Assembly: GCA_036365145.1 (NCBI GenBank)
Contig: JAEOAD010000030.1
Location: 9,758,001 to 9,822,000 of the forward strand
Source of the DNA: Orientallactaga sibirica
Lineage: Eukaryota > Chordata > Mammalia > Rodentia > Dipodidae
Direction: 5' to 3'
Length of the DNA: 64,000 nucleotides
This document shows positions 12,006 through 23,306 of the stretch, piece by piece. A program made the position numbers and the translations under genes. The notes below the pieces were generated by a model, which was not told the DNA's origin, did not search any database, and was given only the letters and a program-made list of their open reading frames with translations. Each line of letters starts with the position of its first letter. Position 1 is the first letter of the stretch.

Positions 12006-13094
12006 TCTTATAACTCCCAGTGCCAACACGGGGTTAACTTCCACAATGACCTGTTGATCCAAGACACCTACAAGATTTCTCAAAAAATACAGATTTCTGT
12101 CAGAGTTCTTGATGACCCACCAAAGGTTAATGGTAAGACCCTTCTGTCAAAGACAGCATACGTGTGTGAGACCAAACATGGAGAGACCTGGCCAGAATCT
12201 GGAAGAGGGTCAGTCCCCAGACAGTTAGCTAGTCTAGTGCCAGAGGGTGCTACATGAGCAACTGGGGGATAATGGCTGACATCTGTCCAAACAACTTGCA
12301 GTATAAGATACCCAGCAGGAAACAACCTGACGTAATGCTCAAACAAGTGCAGTAGTGGCACACAGCCATGGTGGGTAACCAACTGCTCTTGATTTGGCTA
12401 ATAGATCCACTCAGTGGAATGGAACTCATTGCTAGAACTGGGAAATAAGTCAAAACCATGTACAAAAAATGAACTCAGTCTCCAAGATCAAGATACCACC
12501 AAATGTGGGCTAGAAGAGAGCCTACACATATAAAATTCCCTTCAAAATATCTATGGTCATCCCTTCTATCTAGTACTAACTTCTCTCTACGTTGGAGAAT
12601 TTGCTTATCTTTTTCAGATGGACAATGAACCAGAAGGGAGGATCGCCAATCACACCTCACCAGGGCCCCAGCTGAAACTATAGAGTAATGCGGGGGAAAG
12701 GCAAGAATACAGTGTTCTTGGTGATCATGGCACCAGAAAAAGGCTGAAGGAGATAAACACAGAGAACATCCAACTCCAACTAAGCCAGATATCCAGAGAC
12801 ACAGAGGCTCCCAAAACCTCATCACTGAAGTAGAACTAAAATGACCCCAATGTGGCTCAGGGAAATTCGTGGAAGAGGGGGCGGAAAGAATGTTAGAGCC
12901 ACAGTTGGGGCATTATGCACAGAGACTTAGCCTACCCCCCAGAACGCTTGACTACCCCCATAATGCATGACCTACATTCCCCATTGATGAGGGTCCCTTT
13001 GGAAGAGGGAGGATAGGGAGAAGGATAAGGGAGCCAACACTATGAATGTAAAATCAGAAAAATATAAATAAAAATAAATTGTAAAAAAAAAAGA
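12006..13094 (+). mobile_element. LINE-1 copy 2, 3' UTR and poly(A)
   Basis: It begins near aactcccagtgccaacacgg, matching the 3' UTR start of copy 1. It contains gtggaagagggggcggaaag, found also (reverse-complemented) in the 3' UTRs near 20.5 and 32.8 kb. It ends in aaataaaaataaattg plus an A run at about 13082-13093. Confidence 0.8.
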
Positions 13095-13665
13095 ATAGTG
13101 AGTTTATTTGGTTAGTGGAAAGGGAGCACAGTAGAGGGCTTTTTCTATCACTAATAAAATGAACCATGAGTTTACAATGGCCAAGGAATTACTAGATAGC
13201 CTCTTAATTTAGGAATGTTTTAATTGTTCTACCTAAATTGATAAACTTTAATATGATGTTTTCCTAAGATACCATAGCTGTTCATTGTTTTGATCTCTTT
13301 AAATTGCTTATATATAAATATACTAATGAACTTGTTACCTCAGAAAGGGAGAAAGTCAAGGTGACTTCTTTGTGTCTGCACATGTAATTAGCCTGTGCTC
13401 CTAGTGTTGAGCTAACTGGTATGAGAGATAATATAGTATATGTTTAGAGTCTTGTTCCTTTCATCACAAACTATATTATAGGGAAACATTTAAATGGTTA
13501 CCAGTTAATCTTTGTAGGATTATGAATTTCTTGTTTTTTTTCTCACTTCTCCTGTTCATTTGCTTTCATGATAGAGTCAAAAGCAGACTGTGAGTAAACA
13601 TTACATCTTATGGATATTTCAGATTGGCATGGTATTTTGGGTTGCTGTATCTAGGGATCAGTGTT
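13095..13665. other. Unique sequence, no feature seen
   Basis: No repeat or coding signal recognised. Confidence 0.5.
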
Positions 13666-13985
13666 AGTAACTTTTGTGTTGCTTTGATCACAGTGCAAGA
13701 AGAAACTGCTTAAGGGAGGAAGGGTTTATATAGGCTCAGAAGGTTTCAGTATATTATGGTAGAGCAGCTCTGTCCATGATGGTAGGTAAACGTGATGGTG
13801 GCTATTCACATGACAGCATATTAGGAAGTAAAGAGTGCAATAGGAACCCTTGGTTAGGTATCACTGCCTTTAGAGACCTATTTATGTCACTTATTCCCCA
13901 ATAACTAAGAGTTTCTCAGCCTTCCCAAATAATGCCACCAGCTGGGAAACATGAACCTATGGGGGACATTTAAGACCATAACTGT
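13666..13985. repeat. Medium-length interspersed repeat, copy 2 (URR1-like, class uncertain)
   Basis: It shares with the copies at 15235 and 16446 the start (ttttgtgttgctttgatcac), a ggaagggtttatataggctc part and the end (gccaccagctgggaaacatg). Confidence 0.45.
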
Positions 13986-14820
13986 CAAGCAAGCACTTCC
14001 TTCTCACCTGTCTGCTTAGTGAGGAAGCTATGCATTTTGTCACCTTGCTGAAACCAGAATGTTCACTGTGATGCCTATCAAAAAAAAGTTAGGAAGAGTT
14101 GGGAATGGGAAGCAGGAGGCAAGGTTCTCTGGAGAGTTTGCTTTGAAGGTAAAACCCAATGAGTGATCCAAGTCATGGGAGTGAATTAGCTAACTGGCAT
14201 GCACAGCTGATGTGCAAAACCACTGTCATCAGCCACCTGAATCTAAACAGTGGAGAGTAAAGTACTCAGAAGCTAGTTGATGACCTCTTCTCTCTAGGCC
14301 AGACTGAATTCTAGGGTAGAACCTGAACTAGGAACCCATGGAAGTTGAAGTTGCAGACACACCTTATGATTTGCTCCAATTTCATGTCCCACTCCTCCAT
14401 CACAGCTGCCTTGTCCTTACCCTGCAGAATTTGGAAAAATAAATCCTTTCTCCTAATGTTTCAGAGTGTTTGTCATAGTTGTGCATTTGTTTGACTTTTT
14501 CTCTTTGCTTTTGCTTTGGCTGGTCCAAGTAGAAGAATTATTTGGAGAGGGAGAGAGAAAGACAGAGAAGAGGAAACACGTGCTTTCTGAATTCAGAGGC
14601 CAGAGAGATCTGCTCAGTCACGATCTTTGAAACTGCTTGCAAAAGGGAGGAAACTCTCCTAGCTCTCACTTACGTGTTCTCTGAGACTGGAGGACAAGTT
14701 ACAGAGTAGATACAGAGGATGCTAGGAGGAAGTAAGGATCAGGAAGCAGAGGCATTATATTACAGAGTGTGAGGGAAGACTTTAAAACTGTCATTGGATG
14801 GAAGAAAATGCAAGATCAGG
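13986..14820. other. Mostly unique sequence
   Basis: No firm feature. A part near 14330-14460, ending tttggaaaaataaatccttt, could be the end of an old LTR, but I cannot place it in a family. Confidence 0.4.
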
Positions 14821-14821
14821 C

Positions 14822-15116
14822 TCAATAGAATTGGTTGTTATGAAACAAGGGATGGAAAGAAGGGTAGGCATCCTTGGAGGTGAGTCTTTTCAGAGCTTGA
14901 TTTGAGACATGCTTTGTAATTTGAATGTTTTTATTGGCAGGATTACTTGGAGTTTCCAATAATAATTCCATTGGGGGTCCTTGAGCACCAAGAGAAGTGG
15001 GAGGGACTAAGGCTTGTGCAGATGTGTGTACAGGTCTTGGTGTTGCTTCAGCTCTTCCAATGTGCACAATAAGAACATTCTGAGATGGAGGTAAGCAAGT
15101 ATTCATAGGGTAAGAT
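14822..15116 (-). CDS. Possible terminal exon or decayed coding segment, function unknown
   Basis: The minus strand has an open frame of 97-98 codons ending in TGA at 14822-14824. Immediately upstream on that strand (15117-15133) is an excellent splice acceptor, tttctcttttcctacag. The translation is not repeat-like: proline-rich in the middle (LVPPTSLGAQGPPMELLLET), then a basic part with NKNIQITKHVSNQALKRLTS. I do not recognise the protein, and no AATAAA follows within 200 bases of the stop. It could be the last exon of an unannotated minus-strand gene, part of an old retrocopy, or a chance frame. There is no transmembrane segment or known motif. Confidence 0.3.
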
Positions 15117-15234
15117 CTGTAGGAAAAGAGAAACTATAGGTAGCTCTTTTTCTTATAACCATTTTTCTCTCTAATAGCCCTTTACCCTCTGGACAATACT
15201 GCTCTAAATACTGACTTTCTGTCCTAATTAATTT

Positions 15235-15580
15235 CACAGCTCATTGCTGTGAAACTTAACAAATTCAAGTGAGGGAGTATTTATTTTAGTCCATGGTTTC
15301 ATATGGTTCAATACTTGGCAAGACCCTGTGAGCTTGGGCATCATGGCGATGGGAGTATGCAGATGAGAGCCTTCTTCATCTCATTGTGTCTACAGGAAGC
15401 AGAGGAAGGCAGGAAGAGGCCAGGAACAAGATATCCCCAAGAAAATGTCTCAGTGACCTTCCTCTAGCTACACTGTACTTCCTAAGTAGTAGTGCCTTCT
15501 AAAGTAGGACCACCAACTGAGGAACCAAACATTTAATACATGTGCCTGTGGGAATTCAATACTATCTCATCAGTTGAACC
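15235..15580. repeat. Medium-length interspersed repeat, copy 3 (URR1-like, class uncertain)
   Basis: It begins tcattgctgtgaaacttaac and carries gagtatttattttagtccatgg, then gaggaagcag-like parts, and ends near caactgaggaaccaaacat, parallel to copies 2 and 4. Confidence 0.45.
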
Positions 15581-16445
15581 CCAAATAAATCACTGTTAAT
15601 GATGACCTCTCACCTTTCTTCTCTCCCTCCTTTCCTCCTACAAAAGGATAGTGTTAGGTTCTTGAGGACATATTTCTATGTTGAGATTTTTTTCCCAATG
15701 ACTGGTCAATTCAGGGCCCCTGCATACAGCTATGGAGCCATGCTATGCAGTTATTCTGGGATGACAATATTAACATGAGTGACATCATTGATTACCAAAC
15801 TATTCAAAGTTCTTAGAGATGAAATAATCTATCCTTACAAAATAGACTAGTTTCTCCTCTAGTTGTCACAAAGTACCATAAGATCTCTAATGACTGAACA
15901 CTGATCTGGTTGTTAGCATGGGCCCTGCTAAGCACTTTACATTCATGTTCATGCTTATTTTGCACAAAACATTAAAAAAGACACATTTTTCACATTTGAC
16001 CTTGGAGGGAATGACTTAGTGAAGCTTTTAGGCTTTGCTCAAGGCTTTACATCTACTAAGTATAATATTCAGGATGTATGTCCAATTTTCAAAGTCCACG
16101 ACTTTTAAAAACAAATACTGTAGAAGAGTAGCCAAATCCCTGGGGCCCATCTGTATCCTCCTACCACCTAGAAAAAAAAATATAGTCCTCCAGTTTTCCT
16201 TTATTCTCCTGAAACAACCTATATTGGTTGAGAACCCTTATCCATAATGCTTGCAACATGAAATACATTGAATTTCAGATTTTTAAATACAAGACATCTT
16301 AAGGATAGGATACAAATCTAGCATTAAATTCATTCATGTTTCATATAAACTTTATGTATATAGCCCAAATGTAATTTTAGACAATATTTAAAATAATTTT
16401 GTGCATGAAACAATTTTGTAATGTGGAGTATCTCTGGAGGTATTG
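15581..16445. other. Unique sequence, no feature seen
   Basis: No repeat or gene recognised. Confidence 0.5.
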
Positions 16446-16775
16446 CAGTTACCGTCTTGTTGCTGGGATAAAACACATGACCAAAAGCAACTGATGGAGA
16501 GGAAAGGATTTATTTTGGCTTACAGTCTTGATGGGAAGCTTTCCGATAGCAGGGGAAAGCAGAGGCTGGTCATCACCTCTGCTATTGCAGGTGGAAAACT
16601 GAATCAAGAGAGTGATTTGAGCTCTGGCAAGGGAGCGCTGAACCCTAAGACTGTCCCTAACCACACACCTCCTCTAGCAAGGCTCCACCTTCCAAATTGG
16701 TACCCGCTGGGGACCAAGCATTTAAAACACATGAGCTTTTGAAGCCGTCTGATTCAAACCACCAAATGAAGTATG
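16446..16775. repeat. Medium-length interspersed repeat, copy 4 (URR1-like, class uncertain)
   Basis: This is the best preserved copy: cttgttgctgggataaaaca, ggaaaggatttattttggct, and near the end gctggggaccaagcatttaa and ttcaaaccacca. The 99-codon frame at 16443-16742 lies wholly inside it and is not a gene. Confidence 0.5.
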
Positions 16776-17520
16776 TTTGAACTCAAAAAAGTAATTTGGA
16801 ATATTTTGGATTTCAAAATTTTTGGATTAGTAATTCTCAATTTATAAAAGTCATTTATAGTACTTTTTCTTTCCCAGGCACTATTCTAATTAGGTACTGT
16901 GTACTAACTTAATTGAGACTTTCAAAAGCCTCAAGATGCTTACTTCTCTTCCCATTTGACAATAGAGGTACATACACTCAGCCACTGTGCATTTGACCTG
17001 GACAGTTGGCTCCAGATTCTCTACTCACTCCCTTCGTGGCATGCCACCTCGAGGCTGGCTGCTCCTGTGAGAGCCTGTGTCCTACTTCCTCCTGGCTTGG
17101 AGGAGTGGACCTTGTGAGGTCTGACTGTGGCCCTGAGACTGCAAAGCTTAGTTGGGGTTGGAATGCATTCTCTCACCTGCTCCTTGCCAGCCTCATGGTT
17201 ACTTCTTATTCTGACTTGCTTTCTGGGCCCTGGGGCTTGGCAAGTAAGAGCAGGAGGTATACATGCTACATGAAAACTAGACAGACTCGCTTCTGCTAAT
17301 GAGCGTTAAACACCCTGATTACTTTATATCCATCCTCATGCCATTCACTTGCCTATGCACGTGGCCTTAAGGCAGAGCTGCTGTACCACTTGATCCTTGA
17401 TTTATTTATCTGACTTTGATGAGGGAAGAGGGCAAGTGTCCCTTTTCTCATGGACATAGAAACCAAGCTGCCTGCTGCTTGTAAAACAGAAGATGAAGGA
17501 AGCACAGCTTTACTGAAGTT
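16776..17520. other. Unique sequence, no feature seen
   Basis: The 97-codon frame at 17006-17299 is in ordinary non-repetitive DNA and has no recognisable domain or splice context. Confidence 0.45.
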
Positions 17521-17685
17521 TTGTTTATCTTGTTTGTTTTGGTTTTGGTTTTAGTTTTTCCAACATAGGGTCTAGCTCTAGCCCAGGCTAACCTGGAATT
17601 CACTATGTTGTCTCAGGGTGGCTTCAAACACATGGTGATCCTCCTACCTCTGCCTCCCAAGTGCTGGGATTAAAGGCAGAAGTTT
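17521..17685 (-). mobile_element. B1 SINE
   Basis: Reverse-complement B1: a poly-T/G head (gttttggttttggttttag), catagggtctagctctagcc, ctgcctcccaagtgctggga, ttaaaggcag. Confidence 0.85.
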
Positions 17686-17734
17686 TGCTTTTATAAATAT
17701 TGTTAGAAAAATTAATGCCTGGCTTGAGTGTTTT

Positions 17735-17878
17735 GTGGTTTGTTTGTTTGCTTGCTTGGTTTTTGTATGAGACCGAGTTTCACTTGTAGCCCAGACTGTC
17801 CTTGAACTTGACATAGTCCTCCTGTCTCAGCTTCCCCAGTGCTGGGATTACAGGTTTATATGACGACACTTGGTTTTC
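17735..17878 (-). mobile_element. B1 SINE (diverged)
   Basis: A second, older reverse-complement B1: gagaccgagtttcacttgta, gcccagactgtccttgaact, cagtgctgggattacaggtt. Confidence 0.75.
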
Positions 17879-17889
17879 TTTTTCTTTTC

Positions 17890-18232
17890 TTTAAACTTTT
17901 TTTGTGTATGTATGCATGCTTATGTGCACATGGGTATTTATATGATGGGTGTGGAGGCTAGAGGTTTAATGTTAAGTTCCTTTCTGTATCTCTGTCTCTC
18001 TCTACATTTTATTTTTTGAGACATGGTCTCTCACCAAATCTGGAGTTTACCAATTCTGCTAAACAAGCTAGCCAGCAAGCCCCAGGAATCCTCCTGTCTC
18101 TGCTTTCCTATCACAGGGATTACAGGCATGTGCCACTACATCTAGTATTTTATGTGGTTGTTGAGGATCTGAACTCTGGCTCTGATGCTTGTGTAGCAAG
18201 TATTTTACTGGTTGAATCATCTCCCTAGCCCA
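17890..18232 (-). mobile_element. B4-type SINE
   Basis: Reverse-complement B4: tgtgtatgtatgcatgctta, ggtgtggaggctagaggtt, tgagacatggtctctcacca, agctagccagcaagccccag, ggattacaggcatgtgccac, ending tgaatcatctccctagccc. Confidence 0.75.
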
Positions 18233-18305
18233 ATTAAAAAATTATTAATCAATATAGCTTTGGCTTAGGGGTCTGAAAGAGATAAAGGATTGTCCTCAAC
18301 AATCC

Positions 18306-18728
18306 TGTTATGGTTTGAAGTGGGTCTCCACAAATTCATGTTGAATTCCTAAACCCCAGTAGTTCTGAATAGCATGTGAATTAGACTTAGGTCCATCTTG
18401 GGTTATAATTCATTAAGGTAGGGTCATTTGTGGCTAGAGTGGACTCTACTTTTATATGACTGGTGTTATTTATAAAAGGGGGGAATGGGCAAAGACATGA
18501 GCACAGGGTTAACATCATGTGAAGACAGGGGTGATAAAATGGGTGTCAGGAGACACCAGATATTACCAGAATCCAGGATTCGGGTGTAGATAGATTTTCC
18601 CTTAGAGCCTTCAGAGGGAATCAATTATGTTGACCCCTGATCATTGAATTGCCATTTGTATTGAATTACCATTTCTGTTGTTTAACCTATATCCAGTTTG
18701 GGATTTTGTAACAGCATCACTAAAAACA
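18306..18728 (+). mobile_element. MLT1-like MaLR LTR (old)
   Basis: It starts tgttatggtttgaagtgggt and keeps the MLT1 order: aattcatgttgaattcctaa, a tataaaag promoter-like part (18472-18478), acatcatgtgaagacagg, then tttctgttgtttaacctat near the end. Confidence 0.65.
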
Positions 18729-20211
18729 CAGATATATTTAACAAAACATGAAAAGGTTGATGGATTGGCACCCATTGTAAAAGTGTCCTGTCCTTTTTCT
18801 AATGTGAAAGAAACTTGGAAAAAGAAGTCCCTGTCCTTGAAAGGATGCTTCTGGGTCCTGCAGAAGCTCTTGCATGTGGAGTCTGACCGGCTGCCCCTCT
18901 CAGTGATTCCTTTCTGCTGGGCTACAGGCCTTTCCCTAGCTGTGAATCCCAGAGTCTTCTTGACTCATCCGGCTAATTCCTTTCTCATTTTTACCCTTTT
19001 CCTTTAAATCTTTTCAGTTTGATGAAAATATGCTGATGACTTCCTTTTGGTTTTCCCAGTCTGGAAGTGAAATGACCACTACTACCTTACAGAAGAAAGT
19101 CTACCCTAATTTTAGATTTTCTCCCAACTCTCCAGGGCATTAGGCTCTTCCCATCCATTCAGATGCATTATCTTATGACTCGTTGTCTTAAGCTGTCCTA
19201 CTTAAGCAGGCCATACTTAGGTCAGGTTAGAGCTGAGGCAGTGAAGCCAGAGAATGGAGTAGGCCAGTGTTGGAAGGGAAATAGTAAGTTATAATAATAG
19301 AACCTGAAAGTCTAGGCAGATCAGAGTGAGAATTACAAATTGGCACATAACAAGATTAGCACATTGGAAATGAACCAGACACATAGGATAAGAAGAAAAA
19401 CCAGACAAGACTGACAATATGGGCCTATGAAGCAAGGAAATGCATGCTGTATAGGTAGTCCCTGAACTGTAAGTGGGATATGTGTGTGTATCTGGAGGCT
19501 TGGGTAGGTCTTGGAGGCCATACCTTTTAGGAAGTACAGAGATATCTAGGACTGTTCCACTCTGCCTTCTTAGATTAAAATATTTTAGATTTAAGGACTT
19601 AGTCTATTATACTTTCTGCAACATAACGCTTTATAGATAGTAATAATTCATTCTACAATTTTATTAATTTTTCTTTGAAACCCTAATGCTTTCAAATCTG
19701 TTTTGTGTGGGAGGGAGATGGTGGGCTGTGCTGATGGAATGGGGAAGGTACTGCTCCAGGGCCACCCAGGCATTGGAGTTGCTGGCTTAAGCAGCAGTGA
19801 TAGTCAGCTAAACTAGGAGTAGTATGTACAAATGCAGAGAATGCAGGTCCTGAGGCAGTGGACATAGAACTATAAATGTCTTTGTTGAGTGTAGCAGTCA
19901 CCCATTGGTGGAACAAAATCCCTGAGCTTAAGCAGCTGAAACCGTGAGTCAGTATGGGTGTGTCCAGAGTTGAATTACTTGTAGGTCTTTGGTTGAAATA
20001 GTAATTATTTTTAGACTTTCTAAAATTAAGAATGTTTATGCAAGTAAACATTGAAAAAATAGAGAGGACTAGATGTAAATAAGAGAAAGAAAAAAGGAGT
20101 TCTTGACTTATTCAAAGTGACAAAACATAATAGGCTTTCCACCTAACATGGCAGTCAGAAGAAGGTGTGTGTTTTACCTTGGACCAATTGTAGAGTTTAA
20201 CTTGAAAACAA
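18729..20211. other. Unique sequence, no feature seen
   Basis: The 109-codon frame at 18678-19007 overlaps the LTR end and has no domain. Nor do I recognise the frame at 19692-20051 on the minus strand. Confidence 0.45.
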
Positions 20212-20212
20212 T

Positions 20213-20251
<39 letters not shown>

Positions 20252-20256
20252 TTTTT
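20212..20256. repeat. (TTTA)n microsatellite
   Basis: About eleven TTTA units, probably grown from the poly(A) tail of the antisense L1 that follows. Confidence 0.9.
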
Positions 20257-21436
20257 TTTGACAACTTCTATACTTACATACAAAAAATGCATGATATTTC
20301 CCTCCCCTGCCCTCATGCCCCTTTAGAACTCCAATCTCCATCATATCCCTTCCCTCTCTCCATTAGTCTGTCTTTTAATTTGATGTCATCATCTTTTTCT
20401 TCTATTATGAGGGTCTTGCAAAGGTATTGCTAGGCACTGCAAAGTCATGGATATTGAGGCCAAATTCTCTCTGGACAGTTGCATTGTAAGGAGTCCTACT
20501 CTTCCTTTGGCTCTTCTATTCTATCCGCCCCCTCTTCCGCAATGGTCCCTGAGCCTTGGAGGGTGTGACAGAGATGTTTCAGTGCTGGGCCACTCCTCCA
20601 TCCCTTCTTCTCAGCACTATGTTGCCTTTTGGTCATCCCAGTGGTCATCGCCATCTGAAAAGAGAAGCTTCTCTAACCAGAAGTCAGAGTAGCATTAATA
20701 TGTGAATGTGAACATTAACCATAGTGCTTTCAGGGCAGCTTGGTGGGAATAATATATACATTTAGCCAGACAAGAGCAGGCTTTATACCCCTAAGGCTCA
20801 TGACCTCCCCTGCCATAGACTTTTGCTTAGCTTTTTCAGTACTAGGTATGTATTTTCTCCCATAGAGAGGGCCTTCAGTCCAATTATGGAGCAATTGATT
20901 ACCCCAAGAGCAGACATGCCACTATTGCACCCATTCAGTCATTTGGCCTGTATGGCCAAACTTGAATATTCAGTGTCTACTGTTTTCACTGCTGATGACT
21001 TCTGTATACGGCTGCATGCAGTGCAGCTTTTTCCAGTTTTCTGTTGGCTGGTCTACAGGGAGAAGGTTTTCTGCTCAGCACTTGCTTGCTTTTTCAGTGA
21101 CCTTGCTTTTCAGGCAAGAGATGTCTTCAGCAATAGGGTCTTACTATCTGGTTCTCAAGGAAAACCAAGGGCTTTGGCAAAAGCCTTTAATGTTTTGGAG
21201 GCTTCCAAAACCTTCTTGGCCAACAACTCACTGGAAGGTATCCCATCCCAGGCACTGAAAATTTTCTAGTAACAGTCTACAGCTTCTAGATGTGCCGTTA
21301 TTCAAAAAAGTAGGTTTTCATAGTCTTATTCACAATATCTTGAATTTTGATTGACCCTCCCCCTGCCATTCTTTTATGCATTCTCTTCCCATGGCCTCAC
21401 TTAGGCCGTTCCCCTCCCTGTAATCTGTTCTTCTAC
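20257..21436 (-). mobile_element. LINE-1 copy A, 3' UTR
   Basis: The plus strand starts tttttgacaacttctatacttac, the reverse complement of the L1 3' end. It matches 32562-33745 and 36988-38165 along its whole length (for example ggcactgcaaagtcatggat, gggtcttgcaaaggtattgc). The match stops near 21436 (aatctgttcttctac) and resumes at about 29196, so the element is split by the retrovirus. Confidence 0.9.
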
Positions 21437-21801
21437 AGAAACAAGTTGACTGGTCACTGGTAATTTAAGAGATAAGGGGGCAGGAAACCATGACCTGTGG
21501 GCATTGTTAGGCATGGAAAGGATAATGGCTGGGTGGCTTCTTGAGGAATATGGATAATTCACTTCCTTATGTCTCTGGTGACTCCATCTTGGGAGCCCAT
21601 CTTGACCTTACATTCTAGCCTTTTTGTTAATGACAAGGGACAGTTGTCTCTTCTGTAGTATCTTCATTCTGACCATAGGGGATGATGAGCTCTTATGGAA
21701 GAGGCTGGGATAATGTGGTTGATGGATTTCCCTTCAGGACAGGTGATAAGGAGATGGTTCCTCGGTGGCTAGAGGCTGGTAGAAGGTAGAGGAGGGACAG
21801 G

Positions 21802-22464
21802 TCAGTAAAAGTTGATTGAATTTTTGGTGGGTGAATTGGTCCACCTGATTTTGGATGCATATCTCAGAAGGCAGGGTCCCAGAAAAAATAGCAAGAATAG
21901 TCCAGATATAGGCACTAGGAGTGGCAAAAGCCAGGGCCAGACCATCCCAAAGATGTTCCATGACCCAGAAGGAACTGGTGCTTGTACCTGAAGCTGGTTG
22001 GCCAGGTTTTTCAGTTTTTTAATTTCGACCTCTACCTTGCCTGATTGGTTAGCATAGTAATAGCATTCCTCATTCAGAAAAAGGCAGGTCCCTCCTTTTT
22101 CAGCCATCAAAAGGTCTAGAGCTCGGCGGTTCTGTTGCACAACTGAGGCCAGAGAGGTAAGTTGTTCTTGTAGCAGTCGCAGGGCCTCGGTAGACCCCTG
22201 GACTGTGGTGCTCAGTTCTGTAGAAAACCTTTCATAAGAGATTAGGCTATGGCTCAGGTCTCCTGCAGCCAGCCCTGTGGCAGCCATAGAGACTGCCAGG
22301 ATTTCCCCTATCATCACAGGCAGCTGGGCAGCTCTTTGGTAATGAGCCTGCTTAGAAAGAAGGTCTGCCAGCTCTCCCTCTGTATACATGGTGAGGCTAG
22401 GTAACAAAGTGACTGGGGTGCAAGGGCCTGAATATGTTCTTGGAGAGACACAAGTGTACAGCAT
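21802..22464 (-). pseudogene. env: Retroviral env, transmembrane subunit remnant
   Basis: An open frame of 220 codons covers the transmembrane part. A heptad-like stretch (LRLLQEQLTSLASVVQQNRR) precedes an immunosuppressive-domain-like segment (RALDLLMAEKGG). Next come the cysteine loop (CLFLNEECYY) and a hydrophobic membrane anchor (PWLLPLLVPISGLFLLFFLG). The loop has C-X6-C followed by Tyr, where gamma-type envelopes normally have a second Cys that bonds the surface subunit. The fusion peptide region is poorly conserved. The protein is broken further upstream. Confidence 0.85.
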
Positions 22465-22492
22465 GGAGTCACACCAAAAATAAGGTAAGGTA

Positions 22493-22511
22493 TTTTTTTT
22501 TTTTTTTTTTT
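22493..22511. repeat. T19 tract within the env remnant
   Basis: A run of 19 T (A on the retroviral sense strand) interrupts env between the surface and transmembrane open segments. A longer such tract lies in the integrase. Confidence 0.9.
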
Positions 22512-22544
22512 ACAATAGTCATTCCTGAAAGCTCCTGACCAGCA

Positions 22545-22916
22545 TTAAGAGGTGTCCTTATGGCAGCAATTAAGGTGGTTCAGAAGAGAAAGTAGGATAG
22601 GAGTTTGGAGAGAGGGTGCCAGAAACAGGGAGTATCTGAAGTAAAGCTGACATTGAACAGGGGGCCACTCAAATGAAGAGCACAGGAAGCAGGCAGTGTG
22701 ATTGGTAAGACTGACTTGATTGAGGAGGGAGAGAGAAGAATTAAGGCTAGACATCCAGGGGGTGGTAGAGAAGGTTAGATCATGCAAATCCTCCTGAAGG
22801 TTGTCATGAGCCTGTTTGATGTCTATAACAGTCTTAATGTGGGCATTTGGGGTGGTCTTGGCAACATTTTGGATAGATCTAAATACTTCTATTTGGCTCC
22901 CACAGCGAGAGCCCAT
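22545..22916 (-). pseudogene. env: Retroviral env, surface subunit remnant
   Basis: A 123-codon frame upstream of the transmembrane part. It contains NHTACFLCSS, which fits the C-X-X-C motif of gamma-type surface subunits, after a leucine/serine-rich region (SLNSSLSLLNQVSLTN). The frame is lost near the C-X-X-C end, before the cleavage site. The N-terminal half and signal peptide, which should lie at about 22920-23300, are not intact. Confidence 0.7.
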
Positions 22917-23306
22917 CTGCTCAGTTTTGGTCCCATGGGTCCATGATGGAAAAAAATGTGAGTGCCCCTGAGATTTGAGCTGTGGTAGTTAGATGTCATA
23001 GGATTTAGTTGGGTGGAAGTGGTGGTACCGACAGGATGGTGTGATTGATAGTGAACGCCCTATGACAGAGCCAGTGTAGCATGCTGTTATGACTTGGTCC
23101 TGAGTAAAGCAGAGACTTATTTCATATCATTCCTGTATTGAGCTGGCTTCAGGACAGTTGGCAACATCTATTATAGAAAAGGTAAGGGAGATGGGCTCTG
23201 CGCACCCTGTGAGAGAGGACAGAAGGAAGAATTAAGGAGCTTGTTATTCTTGTCAACAGCTATGACATCAAAATGCCAGGCTGGCGGGGGGGGGGGGGAT
23301 GAGCAC

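Noticed and set aside
17006..17299. 97-codon frame considered as an exon
   Set aside because: No splice signals of quality at either end and no recognisable protein.
20823..21269. 148-codon plus-strand frame
   Set aside because: It lies antisense to an L1 3' UTR; related frames recur at the same place in the other copies (32757, 37184) only because the element is repeated.
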